This document shows positions 1 to 11,379 of a stretch of 42,500 nucleotides of DNA, one piece after another. The notes beneath the pieces are model-generated. The model did no database searches. It saw only the letters and a program-made list of their open reading frames with translations, and was not told the origin of the DNA. The DNA is from Bigelowiella natans CCMP2755 (Eukaryota > Cercozoa > Chlorarachniophyceae). The stretch spans positions 1-42,500 of the forward strand of contig ADNK01000157.1 of the NCBI GenBank assembly GCA_000320545.1, read 5' to 3'. The position numbers and the translations under genes are program-made. Position 1 is the stretch's first letter. Each line of letters begins with the position of its first letter.

Positions 1-113
1 AGGAGGAGGAGGAGAGTTATTTATCACTTTCTTCAGATTATAATATACGTTACAGTGCGAGACAGCATTGATATTGCTAGAAACCACAGTGTTGGATCAT
101 GATTCACTGCTCA

Positions 114-148
114 CTCCTCCTCCTCCTCCTCCTCCTCCTCCTCCTCCT
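114..148. repeat. (TCC)n microsatellite
   Basis: Triplet run upstream of the first recognisable exon. It creates proline- or arginine-rich spurious reading frames. The first ~420 bases of the window hold no exon I can support. Confidence 0.95.
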
Positions 149-424
149 TCTCTTCCCATGATACAACCTCCTCCCCCTTCCGCAGCGGAAAGGAATACGT
201 ATGGGACTTTGGCGTGCAGCACTATGTGCGGCCAAAAGATTCAACGAACGTCTCGATGCATGAGCTGGTAAATAGTACAATGCATCAAAAGCAATCAACG
301 CACCACGTCGACACTGCGACATTTACTTTTATTTTCTTGCCTTTTCATCTCGATGGGGTGGGGGTGGTGGGGAGGGTGCTAGCAGATACTTCTCCTCTGA
401 CTGGATGATGGTGTTTGTCGTTAG

Positions 425-757
425 CCTTTGAAACGGCCGCTTGTTGACATCGATGAGCTTGTGCGTCGCAACACCGACAACAACAGCAGCACCTCGTCCA
501 CCTCGAGCAACCGCACATTTGAGGCATTGCGCAAGTACTCCGAGCTGCAGAAGGAGCTGCAGCTTATCCTCGCCAGGAGGAACGTAGCTGCGGCATTGAA
601 ATCTCAAAATGCCTTTATTAATGGCAGCGCCCTCTACAACGCAACGACGGGGATTATACCTAACTCGAATGCCAGTGCGAGAAACACATCCTTCACACCA
701 CCCCACTCCAATATTTTCAAACACGCACACACATATGGGCATGCAGATACATTTTGA

Positions 758-793
<36 letters not shown>

Positions 794-1821
794 GTTAGAG
801 TGGTATTGTGTGTTTAGTAGCTATGTTTTGTATGCTGGATATGGGCTAAATATTTTGCGTTTATTATGTGTTCTTACTGTGCATGTTTGGAGAGCATCTG
901 CTTACATGCATATATACGTGCAACTTGCCGCACCCATCGTGTACAATTGTAAGGAGCCCCTCGTGGCTTCTTCTCACCATCCTCTTTCTATACTCATTTA
1001 TCTCACTGTTGTTGCTGCATTTAGCCGACGACTTGGACGAGTATCAGAAATACGCCATCCGACACGTGCGACTAACACAGATTGCATTGCAGTCCGATCA
1101 TTTCCCATTGTATTATAGACTCGTGTGTGCGTGTGCACGTGTGTGTGTGTGTGTGCACGTGTGTGTGTGTGTGCGGCTCGCGATCGATTGATCGATCTCC
1201 GAATGACAGTTGCTGTTCGTTGATCTCCTCCTCCCCCCCCCCCCCCCCCTCCTTCTTCCCCACCAGCATGCTGCGCTCACTGCGCCTAAAATTGTGCAAG
1301 GGGACAACGTGCTTGGGACGATGGACAACCTTCATACGCTCACGGTAGTATAGAAGCAGTGGTAGTGGTAGTGGTAGTAGTAGTAGTAGTAGTATTAGCA
1401 GTATGAGTAGTATGCAGTTAGTGCTGGTCGGAGCTCTCTCGACTCTTCTATTCTTACGCTTTCTGCTCATAATAACACCCACCACTCACACCGTTAATTT
1501 GACCATCAAAGTCCGTGGAGAAGGAGATTCAAAGCAGGAAAAAGCAACTCAGAAAACTCGCAAGGAAGGTCGGGGAAGAGCACGAATCGATTAACCACAA
1601 ATAAATAATCTCTTTCCGTCCCCCCCCCCCCCTTTCTCTAAGATGTGAAAAGTGAATGAATAAAAAAATTATCAGTAGACCTGCTGAATGCTGCCTCTTC
1701 TTCTTCTTCTTCTTCTTCTTATTGTTGTTGTTGTTTTGCTTCAAAACAAGGCTTTCAAGGCTGTTGCGCCGAAAAATGCTACCGAAACCACTACCGCAGT
1801 GTACATCACAGGTGCTCGCAT

Positions 1822-1876
<55 letters not shown>

Positions 1877-2894
1877 ACACATATGCATAAACAGCTATCT
1901 TTTCGGTTTTATAGTCTCCTCCTCCTCTTCCACCACCACTAGCATCATCATCATCATCAACAACAACAACAACAACAACAATCGCAGGATTGCCATTCAA
2001 CGCCACAACCACTGAGGTGGCGAAGACGTTCTCTAGATGCGGTATCATCCGAAGGGACGACAAGACTGGCGAGCCGAAGGTTTAACGTTGCCCTTGTATT
2101 GAGCCGCAGCATTCCCCCACCATCAAGATCGTGCTCATCATGGTGACCCCCCCCCCCCCCCCCTCCCTTCCTACAGGTTCGAATATACCACGATGAGCTA
2201 GGCCTCCAAAGGCGATGGGATCGTTATCTCCTCAAACGGCCGTCTGTTGATTTGGCTGTAGATCTGATGCACACACGCCTCTCCGCCCCTCGGATCTCTC
2301 TCCGATCATGACTGTCCAGCCAGCGCAGTTTAGGGACAAGGGGGGTAGGTGACATAGCTTTGCGATGGGGGGGGGGGGGGGGGGGGTGAGAAATAGATCT
2401 CAGCGAAATGCAGAGGGAGGGAAACAGCAGCAGCACTGAAAGAACAAGCTGCTATTCTTCCATCGTGTTCGCACGCACAGATACACAACAAGCATATTAA
2501 TGAATATTTCACTTCTTTTTCTGCCACCGCTAACTCCCTCCCCCCCTCCCCCACTCCCCCGTTCCTTCTCCTCCTCACTATCCCCCAGAACACTAGCAAT
2601 AGTCGGGGGAAGAGGAGCCAACGCAAGAAGCAGCTTCAGAAACAATTGAAGCAGCTAGGATGGGACGGAGACGACGAGGAGATGCCCTTGTATTGTATTA
2701 GTGTAGTTATTTTGGTAGAAGCAAAGTTTCGAACAAGGAAGAACAACAATAACAACAACAGCCACGATTACTGCCTCAATTCAGTAGGCCTTGGAGGAAT
2801 CTTTGATGTGCTAGCGATTACTATTATGATTAATATAGATAGAAAGTAATGGAGAAATCATGTGTTGAGAGGTACTTATTGCTCTCTCTCTCCT

Positions 2895-2948
<54 letters not shown>

Positions 2949-3077
2949 CGTGTGGCTTTTTGCCAGATATCTGATCAGCGCTGTTATCGAGAATTTGTTC
3001 GACCCGAAGGAGATTCAAAACCTCGGAGCGGCAAAGAAGAAGACAATCATCGAGGACGTTAAAACAGAGGCGGGGTA

Positions 3078-3114
<37 letters not shown>

Positions 3115-3115
3115 C

Positions 3116-3147
<32 letters not shown>

Positions 3148-3379
3148 AATATGGAGGAGGAGGAGGAAGGGGAGGAGCGATCTCACTTTCAACTAGCTGC
3201 TGCACATTTGATGTGAATCTGCAATTAACTCCTTCACTTTTTCTTCAAGTCGGTGCGGTCCCATCCTTAACGTGCGAGCATTCTGGAAGAATCCTGCTGG
3301 GGTTGTCTTGATACGCTTCAAACGGCCTGAAACCGTAGACAAGTAAGTGGAATCGCAACAGCTGTCGCGTATAATATCG

Positions 3380-3418
<39 letters not shown>

Positions 3419-4188
3419 TATTACATTTGTCATTATCATCATAATCATCACAATCATCATCGTCGCCGCTGTATCGTAGGTGTATCAGTTTAATGAACGG
3501 GCGTTGGTACGCGCGCAGACAGCTCAAGTGCTACCGATGGGACGGGTATTATTACATACGAATCAGTTATGGAGCGCAGCGAGAGTCCTTGTGACAAAGC
3601 GTGCACGTGTGTGAAGTGTGTGAAGCCGTAAGGGGGAAAATATTTCTTTTTGCGTCTCGCTGCTCCTTCTCTTTCGCTCACCCCCCCTCTTTTCTTCTTC
3701 TTCTTCTTCTTCTTCTTCTTCTTCTTCTTCCGATCTGATGAAAAGATTTACTGCCTTTGGAGCCGACAAAGATAGGGAGAAGATAGCGGTGCTGCTGTGA
3801 TGCTGTTCTTACACGCAAAATATTTGATGATACGGTGTTGGAACTCGGTGTGTGTGTGTGTGTGTGTGGTGATGAAGCGCAGGTTTTTGTATGTACGATC
3901 CATATCGGTACGATAGCTAGTGTTTAGATCTTGTTATCTTCTTCTTCTTCTTCTTATTGTATTTCAACAATAACAACTTAATTGATTATGCATGTAGCTG
4001 AGCGAGGCACAGAAGAGGGCTGATGACAAGGCAAAGAAGGAGGTTACGAATGCTGTGCAGCAGCGCTGTTTCTTTCGCTTATTTGCTAGATTGCTCTATT
4101 CATTATCATCATCACTATCATCCTTCTCCTGATGGTGTACAGGCGGAGAATCGAAAGGCAACTCTCAGCGATATCATCACGAAGGTAA

Positions 4189-4248
<60 letters not shown>

Positions 4249-4825
4249 GCGTTATTTGTAGTCGGACGTGTGATGATATCGTAGCTGTGTAGCGATCATC
4301 ATATTCGGGTGGGAATGTAAGTGCTATATATACCAATGCCTTTGAAATGCTTCACGCAAACAACCACGAGTTGTATCAAGAGCAAGGGGGGACAGAAAAA
4401 GAAAAGAAGCGACGCTCGAGGGCAATCACAATATAGTCGTTCTCAGATATCTTCTCCTCATCCTCCTCCCAATAATTCTCTTCGTCTTTGTCATCATCGT
4501 TGTTTTATCATCGCCGTCAGTTGGAGGCTCAGTACAAGCATACTGGGGAGGGGGGGGGCAAGGGCACCGGAGCGAAGGAAACGCAACCAAAGCAGCAGCA
4601 GCAGCAGCAGCCCCCCGAGAACTTTCCAACGGCAAACAAGAAAAAAGCAGGAAGGCCTTCCTCCTCGAGCCACCGATTAGATGCGGTACTATTGCTATGT
4701 TTGCTGGTGTGCGTGGTAACTAATGTCTCGCTGCCTGCTCACCCAATCATCAATCGTTTCCCCCCCAGGGCAAGAAGCGAGGGCAGGCTGTTGGAGGAGA
4801 GGTTGATGATGATGAGGACAGGAGG

Positions 4826-4856
<31 letters not shown>

Positions 4857-4928
4857 TTCATGATTCCTCTGGAACACCTTTCTCGGTTGTTAGAACAGCA
4901 CAATCACACATGAAGTTTGATATTATAC

Positions 4929-4997
<69 letters not shown>

Positions 4998-5493
4998 TGG
5001 GAGAGAGAGCGCAATAGTGTGTCTCTTCTTTGCCAAATTCAGCCTTATACATGAATGCTTTTCATCGGATCTTGCCCCTTTTTTCATCATCTTCTTCTTC
5101 CAGGTCACACCCTGCCAAACCGACGAGGAGAGTGTTGGCAGCATCGGCAGCGTGGGGACAGTGGGAAGCGCCCTCGATGTGTTTGAAGGCAAACGGAAGA
5201 AGAAGGTATTGACCCTGCGTACGCGCAGCACATGTGGTTTCAATTTGTGCACGCATGCACGGTGTGCCCATGAAGTTGAGCAGAAAGGCAGTAGCTTACG
5301 CGCGAGAGGAGGAGGAGGAGGAACATATGAAATCAACAACCATAATACATTCCATCGTCTCACTTTTAGGCTACACGGTTTGTCAACGAAATGATAAGCA
5401 ACGGTAAGCTCAACGCCATCACGCAATAGGCTTCAATAATGGAAATGTCATTTGCACGATTACACTATAATGGTTTCTATACACGCGCCCGCA

Positions 5494-5538
<45 letters not shown>

Positions 5539-5621
5539 TGTTCCTTATAGGAGTTCCCCCCGACCTTGCGTCGAGTATGGTCAAGGAAATGCTTCAGAAA
5601 GGCATCGCTCCCGCAGAGTGA
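425..5621 (+). CDS. Tat-SF1/CUS2-like splicing factor (two RRM/UHM domains), 5' partial
   Basis: Multi-exon gene. Exons I can place: 425-583, one near 1025-1065, 1267-1344, 1512-1568, 1751-1811, 1988-2079, 2177-2343, 2589-2689, 2967-3074, 3250-3342, 3480-3545, 3746-3788, 3998-4042, 4143-4184, 4521-4685, one from 4769, 5104-5205, 5370-5403, 5551-5621. From 1267 on, phases agree at the junctions I checked, except inside 2177-2343; the 3' end of the 4769 exon is unresolved. RRM1 begins at VYITGLPFNATTTEVAKTF and GIIRRDDKTGEPKVRIY. A basic linker follows (RKKQLQKQLKQLGWDGDDEE). The second, UHM-type RRM reads AVIENLFDPKEI, then EDVKTEAGRCGPILNVR, NPAGVVLIRFKRPETVDKC and MNGRWYARRQLKCYRWDG. This order is that of Tat-SF1/Cus2, U2 snRNP-associated nuclear splicing factors. 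The N-terminal exons (from 425) and the C-terminal tail are not recognised. The exon at 2177-2343 is out of frame (see findings), so the copy may be a pseudogene or contain sequence errors. The true start lies upstream of the recognised exons. Confidence 0.82.
761..790. repeat. (TA)n microsatellite in intron
   Basis: Pure AT run within the intron after the exon ending at 583. Confidence 0.95.
1120..1249. repeat. (GT)n tract and poly-C run in intron
   Basis: GT-rich run at about 1120-1174 and an uninterrupted C run at about 1233-1249. The C run lies just upstream of the acceptor for the exon at 1267, so it may serve as its pyrimidine tract. Confidence 0.9.
1822..1876. repeat. Compound (CT)n(CA)n microsatellite in intron
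   Basis: The tract begins ten bases after the donor at 1812, within the intron that interrupts the first beta strand of RRM1. Confidence 0.95.
2147..2163. repeat. Poly-C run before acceptor
   Basis: A C run followed by cctccc about 12 bases before the acceptor at 2176. A G run of about 20 bases at 2366-2386 lies just after the donor of the same exon. Such homopolymers flank the exon whose frame is broken, where sequencing errors are plausible. Confidence 0.9.
2177..2343 (+). other. Frame-broken exon of RRM1 in the Tat-SF1-like gene
   Basis: The exon starts after a good acceptor (ctacag) and ends at ggg|gtaggt. Its conserved RRM1 residues fall in three different frames. VRIYHDELG is in the frame starting at 2177. 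KGDGIV begins at 2208, one base out of phase. KRPSVDLAVDLMHTR returns to the first frame. DLSPIMTVQPAQFRDKG is read in the third frame up to 2343, which is the phase that joins correctly to the next exon at 2589. An uninterrupted reading in the first frame meets TGA before 2310. At least three small indels are needed to restore the family pattern. They could be assembly errors or true decay. Confidence 0.6.
2882..2944. repeat. Compound (CT)n(GT)n microsatellite in intron
   Basis: Runs up to about 20 bases before the acceptor of the UHM exon at 2967. Confidence 0.95.
3083..3148. repeat. Compound (TAG)n(ATG)n microsatellite in intron
   Basis: Starts a few bases after the donor at 3075. Further triplet and dinucleotide runs in neighbouring introns lie at 3382-3414 (CA) and 3692-3730 (TTC). 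Confidence 0.95.
4189..4246. repeat. Compound (TG)n(AG)n microsatellite in intron
   Basis: Begins at the donor following the exon 4143-4184. A similar (GT)n(GA)n block lies at 4929-4985 and a (CA)n block at 5489-5537, each in a separate intron of the same gene. Confidence 0.95.
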
Positions 5622-6532
5622 ATGCTTACAATTCGAAGTAACAACGCAGCAGCACGGGTGCTCGAGCGTACGTCTTCCCGTACGATCATCGCCTACTGCG
5701 CTCCGCAGTCAGCGGCAGGCAAGCTTACGTAAACTGCCCGGTGTGGTTGCTGCTTCCCATATAAGCAATTACGAGTGGGTGGTCAGTAGTCGAGGACATA
5801 GCCAAAAACGCAGGATACAATGAATGTGTTTTCAGCAGCACCACCCTGCTGTCCGGTTTATTGCTAAAGCATATGGTGTTGAAAAACCGCTTATGCACGC
5901 AAAATGTAGATGCTAAAAATAATGTATACCAGTAGTGTTACTGCTAATGCTGATACAGGATCGAATGCTAGAAATGCTGCATGCATCGCAACTGCCGCAG
6001 CGCGGTGCCTGCCTGCTTGCTGACGATGTACAAAGTCAGTATAATCTACGATCACATTGTAGATGCCGGCAACAAATCACTTAGTCGTAGCATTTACACG
6101 AAAAATCGATACTATCGTATAAAGGCTTGCTGTATACGAAATCGATGCTATGCTCCTTTGAAATCGTAGAGAAGCCTAGAATGAAATGTTGGCAGGGGGC
6201 ACATCTAGCCATGCTAGCATGCTCATGGTAAAATAGTTAAGGTTCAGCTTGCGTTCCATCTAAAATACGCCAACAACTAGACAAGCTAGCAAGGTTTTGG
6301 AAGTGTCGCAGCAACCGCAGCGCTGCAATAAACGACGTGAGATGAATAAATAATAAGCTGTAAGGCCGGAGCGCATGCGACCATGCAGACGACGAAACTC
6401 ACGCGTAGCTCATCTGAACACATCTAGCTGTATATCATATGATCTTGGATTTTTTTTAGCAAATACAAATTTCCAGAAAATGCTTCGAAAACAAAATTAT
6501 CTTGAATTTCAGGTGACATGACAACAATATCT
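5622..6532. other. Convergent 3'-3' intergenic gap with palindrome
   Basis: No gene seen. The region lies between the stop codons of the Tat-SF1-like gene (+) and the SANT-like gene (-). The exact palindrome CATGCTAGCATG occurs at 6210-6221, with further CATG and GCTAGC motifs nearby (for example near 6284). Confidence 0.75.
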
Positions 6533-6898
6533 TTAAGGCTCAGTAGCAGCCAGTCTCTTCTTTACGTCGGGATGGAGGCGTTTCTCAAATTGGTCGAACA
6601 TTTCCAGGATGCGGGGTTCTTTGAACCTGGCGGAATAAGATGGGCACGTATGAACGAGTATACCGGTGCTATGCACTTATAACGCTTTGTTCTTCCAGCA
6701 GAGGAATATACATCCAGGAAAAGATAGAGTGAAAGAAGGATTTAGACGGAGGAGAGGTGATAATGCTAGGCTAAGAACGACGGTGCCCCTCCGCTAAAAC
6801 GACGGTGGTGACAACTGTAACAATGACAATAATACCGTTTTTCATCGACTAATTTCTGCATCTGGATGTATCTTTTCTGTAAGACGTCCGGCTGCAAG

Positions 6899-6940
<42 letters not shown>

Positions 6941-7254
6941 AGATATGTTGATGGTGATAATGGCGATGATGATGATGATGTCGGTGATGATAATGATGAG
7001 GACTATTGTTATCATCATGCTGCTGCACTATGCCTTAATTGCCACCACACATCATCACCATGCATCGTGCTGTGGTGTTTTCTTCTGTTGTCGGCTTGAC
7101 GTCTTAATCAACAACAACAGCAACAAGAAAAACAGCAACGACGTACAATTTGAGAGAGGTAGTGTGCTCTCGGATCTCGTTCCAATCGTCAGAGGCAGCG
7201 GTGATGATTGCATTCATTAGTTGAAGGTCATCAGTCCTCCTACCAGTCGTTTTG

Positions 7255-7292
<38 letters not shown>

Positions 7293-7334
7293 CACCACCA
7301 TCACCCGCAGCATTTTGATTATTGAAGGAAATTA

Positions 7335-7369
<35 letters not shown>

Positions 7370-8380
7370 GACTCTAAAATGCTTGTGCAGCACTTGTGAC
7401 TAGCCTTCCTTTGAGAGTTATAAAATGACAAGAAAATAAACTGAAAGTAGGAAAAATCGGCATGATGAACAACGCATCAATGATGGTTGCTGCTGCTGCT
7501 TGGCTATTGTTGTTGTTGTTGCTGTTGTTGTTATTCTGAGCGTCGTTGTCAATAATTACTTCCAGGTATATGTCGGTAGCTGATGCTGGTCTACATATGG
7601 CCGTGAAAATCCTGACGATATCGTAAAATAATACATGACAGCATCATGGTGACGACGATGACGATGATTATGAGGAGGGGGGGGGATGAAGATTCCAAAA
7701 CTCAATTCCGAGCATCCACCCCCTCATCATCCTTCATCATCGTCCTTCTGTACTCCTCGCGCATGGCACTATCTCTCCCTTCTTCTCTCAGTAACAACAA
7801 CAACAACTACTACTACTACTACTACTACTGCTGGTACTGCTACTACTACTACACATAAGGAAGGTTTCTCCCATACAAACAATCATCACCAGTGCCATCC
7901 CAAGCCTCCTCCGATGATAATTGAACGTAAGGGGGGCGGGGGAAATAAGGCCTGCGGGAGTAGTGATATAGTAGTAATGTGTATTATGTGTATTGCGTGT
8001 ATACATGTATGTATGATACCGTGAGAAGAAGAAAAGGAAAAAGAAGAAGAAGATGATGATGAAGAAGAGAAGACGAAGGCACCGCACAACAGCAACTACA
8101 TAAATGCGAATTGTGTGGAGAACGAGAAAAGAGACTACTCCGACAGAAGCATCATATATAGCCTCAACCCGCATGTTTACTTGTGGAGCAGAGGGGGGTT
8201 GACACAGGCTGCATGCACTTATTACGTGAGCATATCTTCGAGAACAAATTCATGCCATTCCTCTGTTATCTTATCCTTGGCCCGCTCAACAAGTGTAGGG
8301 TCAGCCTGTTTGTCGTAGCAGCAAGCAGCAGCAGAGGAGCGAGAAGAACAAGGGCAATAAACAAGATATATAGGTATGCT

Positions 8381-8422
<42 letters not shown>

Positions 8423-8564
8423 ACATATATTGAGGATGATGATGATGATGATGATGATGACAATCAATCTTACGCAAGCGTTTTCATCGATATCGCTACT
8501 GTCGTCTTCAACTTTTGTTGCCTGTTGTACAGAGGTTTTGATATCAACAAACACGCACGCTCTC

Positions 8565-8608
<44 letters not shown>

Positions 8609-8752
8609 CAAGACACACGCACCTTTAGCACTCGTGTATTCTTGACAAGTTTGTAATCCTGCACTGTCCCACCCTCATCCATCTTGTAAGCGGCCAATCT
8701 ACGCACAGTCCACACATCATATCATAGGCGTGTGCGTGTGTTTGAGAGAGAG

Positions 8753-8810
<58 letters not shown>

Positions 8811-9071
8811 ACGCGTCTTCTGACAAAACGACTTCGGTAGTATGACCGACGCACACACTCGCAACATGGTGGTCAATGGATGTATGCGCGTGTATGGAAG
8901 GGGGACGAAGGGAATAACGAAGATGGCACTACTAGGACTGACTTGGCAAACAATGGTGTCGAAGTGGTGGAAAAAGAAGAGGTTCATTCTTAGATATTAT
9001 AGCACTACTCAATGTAGATTTCAATGCAAAATCAAGCAGCTTGTTTTCTTCCTGCATGGGCGATCCAACCA

Positions 9072-9113
<42 letters not shown>

Positions 9114-9331
9114 GTGACTGACCTCCACAAAGCTTGGCACAAAGGCGCGGTGATTTGCTTCTTCCCTTGAAAGTTGCTTACCGTCTTCGCTACGGCTTCC
9201 CAGTTGATGTCAACCTGTTTCCATGGTGTGTCGTTTTTTCAAGCAGCGTGAACAACGCCGAGGACGGAGAACTACGTTCAGCGCCTCCTCCTGCATTAAA
9301 TCCTACAACTACTATTCCTACTGCTACTGTT

Positions 9332-9366
<35 letters not shown>

Positions 9367-10599
9367 TAACCTTGTCTCTAGCAGCCTCCCCCTTTAGGTG
9401 CATCCCCACTGCTAGTACCACCTAATGGTGATGATGACGATGATGATGATGACGACGACGACGATGATGATGATGATGGTGACGCAATAATGATCACACG
9501 TGTTCGGTAAATTGGCTGGCGGGAAGAAGCCGCAATCCATCGCCTTTTTCATCAAGTGCCGCCTCCTCCTCTTGAAATAAAGTTGAAATAAAGAGTATGG
9601 CAACTCATGCTTAGGCACCACCAATAATACCTTGCTAAACACAGATGCTTCGTGGCCGAGTACTGTAATTTTGGAAGCCTTTGCCTCTTCCCATATGCCG
9701 TCATCTACCCATCGGTTGTCACAAGGAAGTCATGATAAATATTTCATAAGTAGCGGTGGCGAGAACGGATCTGCTCCCCACCCGAAAGCTGTGTGCTAAC
9801 GACGCACGAGCTTCGAACAATCAAACACACCTTCTTCCGTCAGGGATGATGAACCGGCTGGTAGCAGGAGCCTACTCGCACGAAAGCGTCCATGACAGAA
9901 GAGAGGGAGGGGGGTTATTAGGACAGCTAGGCGACAAAGACGTGAGAGGGGGGATTGGATATCAGGAATGGACGGGAGAATTTGCATGTACTTTGACTTA
10001 GATGATCCCTGATCTTCCCAAGATTGCTTTTGTGTCGTGCTGTCTTTTGCTTTGAGCCTCCCGCTGTGTGTTTTCGACTTTTCCGTTTTCGGCCTCTTCC
10101 TATTATTGTGGGGAAAGAGGGGGGAGGAGGGATTCGAGGAATTGGTGTTTACTATACAACATCTGTTGGTCATTACGAATCAATGAATTAAATCTTACTT
10201 ATCAGGTTGAAAGAACGTGAAGGCCTTCTTCTTCTTTCTCACGCGCTTCGAGCCAACAGGCTTCCACTTGTCATTCAGGGTGTCGTTCAGGAGTGCGAGC
10301 ATTTTGTTTACTCTGGAGGACTTCGCGCTTTCCTCGCGTTCTTCGTCTTCATTCCCGTCTTCGGCTTGCTCCTGCGCTTCAGATTCATCGTGAGCGGCCT
10401 CCTTTTCTTCTACTTCTTCTTCTCCTTGCTTTGATTTACCACTCTGCATCACCATCTTCCTCACGGTGTTGCAAAACCTGTCTGCTGCTTCCACGAGCGC
10501 TCAACTACGGACGATCGCCAACATCATTAGCTTCACTGATGGCGCTCCTTAAATCGGGTAAGTAGTCTTCAACGGTCGCCGGCCAAGCAGTTATTATCC
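6533..10599 (-). CDS. SANT/Myb-like domain protein, gene model incomplete at the 5' end
   Basis: Minus-strand exons, from the 3' end: 6533-6626 (stop; ends VKKRLAATEP), 7147-7239, 8226-8305, 8474-8521, 8623-8698, one near 9123-9214, 9500-9568, 9631-9704, 9831-9857, 9992-10099, 10199 to about 10500 and about 10505-10599. The five 3'-most exons join in consistent phase. SANT-like segments are LTEEDDGIWEEAKASKI, WKQVDINWEAVAKTV with LCQALWR, and RTDDLQLMNAI with DDWNEIREHTTSL; spaced tryptophans and acidic helices fit Myb/SANT folds. An acidic stretch followed by a basic one (KRVRKKKKAFTFF) near 10200-10450 suggests a nuclear protein. The family is not identified. A frame break separates EDYLPDLRSAISEANDVGD from LVEAADRFCNTVRKMV near 10510. 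The start codon is not found. Confidence 0.55.
6900..7369. repeat. Cluster of intronic microsatellites
   Basis: (CA)n at 6900-6935 and 7256-7289 and (CTA)n at 7336-7369, on either side of the SANT exon at 7147-7239. Confidence 0.9.
8386..8806. repeat. Cluster of intronic microsatellites
   Basis: (GT)n at about 8386-8413, (GAT)n at about 8430-8460, (CT)n at about 8568-8603 and (GA)n at about 8742-8806. They fill the introns around the small exons 8474-8521 and 8623-8698. Confidence 0.9.
9072..9112. repeat. (TA)n microsatellite in intron
   Basis: Pure TA run. An (ACA)n run lies at about 9332-9364 in the next intron. Confidence 0.95.
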
Positions 10600-10855
10600 T
10601 GGCAAAGCCAATTTCCCGCCGCCGCCTTTGGCTTCAGGGAGGGAAGGGGAAGAGAATGATGGATTTGACTGCAGCTTTTGAATGCCGTCAATGCCACGTA
10701 ATACCCGATATTACCGGTGTTATTGAGCAAACCCCCCGCTATTCCCGTTGGCGGACCAGGAAATACCCGTCATTGCCGGTTGGTCGAGTGGACCCCGTTT
10801 GGACGACAAGGAAGTTACCACAAACAGACTTGCCGTTTCCATTTCCCGGGGAGGT

Positions 10856-10887
<32 letters not shown>

Positions 10888-11102
10888 CCCATAGGTAAGG
10901 TCGCTCTCATAGTGGCGAGCTGAAATAAGTCGAGGGTAGGAGGTAGAGGAGGGTAAACAAATTTTATTTGGGATCGATTCAGGCTGGTGGCCCTAGAGGC
11001 CGAAAATGGGATTAAGATGCGAAATCGATGGGAATTTGCTGACCGCTGTGGCTCATCTCACGAGCTTATTATCTTATTATAACTCCACAGTTGAATCATT
11101 TT
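10600..11102. promoter_or_regulatory. Divergent intergenic region between the SANT-like and LamG genes
   Basis: About 500 bases between two genes transcribed away from each other, so both promoters probably lie here. It holds an imperfect tandem duplication (about 10700-10797) and a (GA)n run (about 10859-10887). No copy of the CATGCTAGCATG palindrome is present. I cannot identify core promoter elements. Confidence 0.5.
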
Positions 11103-11243
11103 ATGGAAGAAACAAAGCAAATGGTCGCTTTGCTTTTAGCGCTAGCGTTACCAGCGGTGCTTGTGCCAACAGCAAGAGCGCAAGGTACTTAATCAGAGCA
11201 AATTCACCGAAAAAAAATCACATCAATTCGCTTGGAGTTACAT

Positions 11244-11333
<90 letters not shown>

Positions 11334-11340
11334 CATATTT

Positions 11341-11379
<39 letters not shown>

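Noticed and set aside
68-271. Proline-rich small frame at the window start
   Set aside because: Produced by a (TCC)n microsatellite; no splice or domain support.
7646-8174. Several Tyr/Ser/Thr-repeat frames on both strands
   Set aside because: All are translations of triplet microsatellites within an intron of the SANT-like gene.
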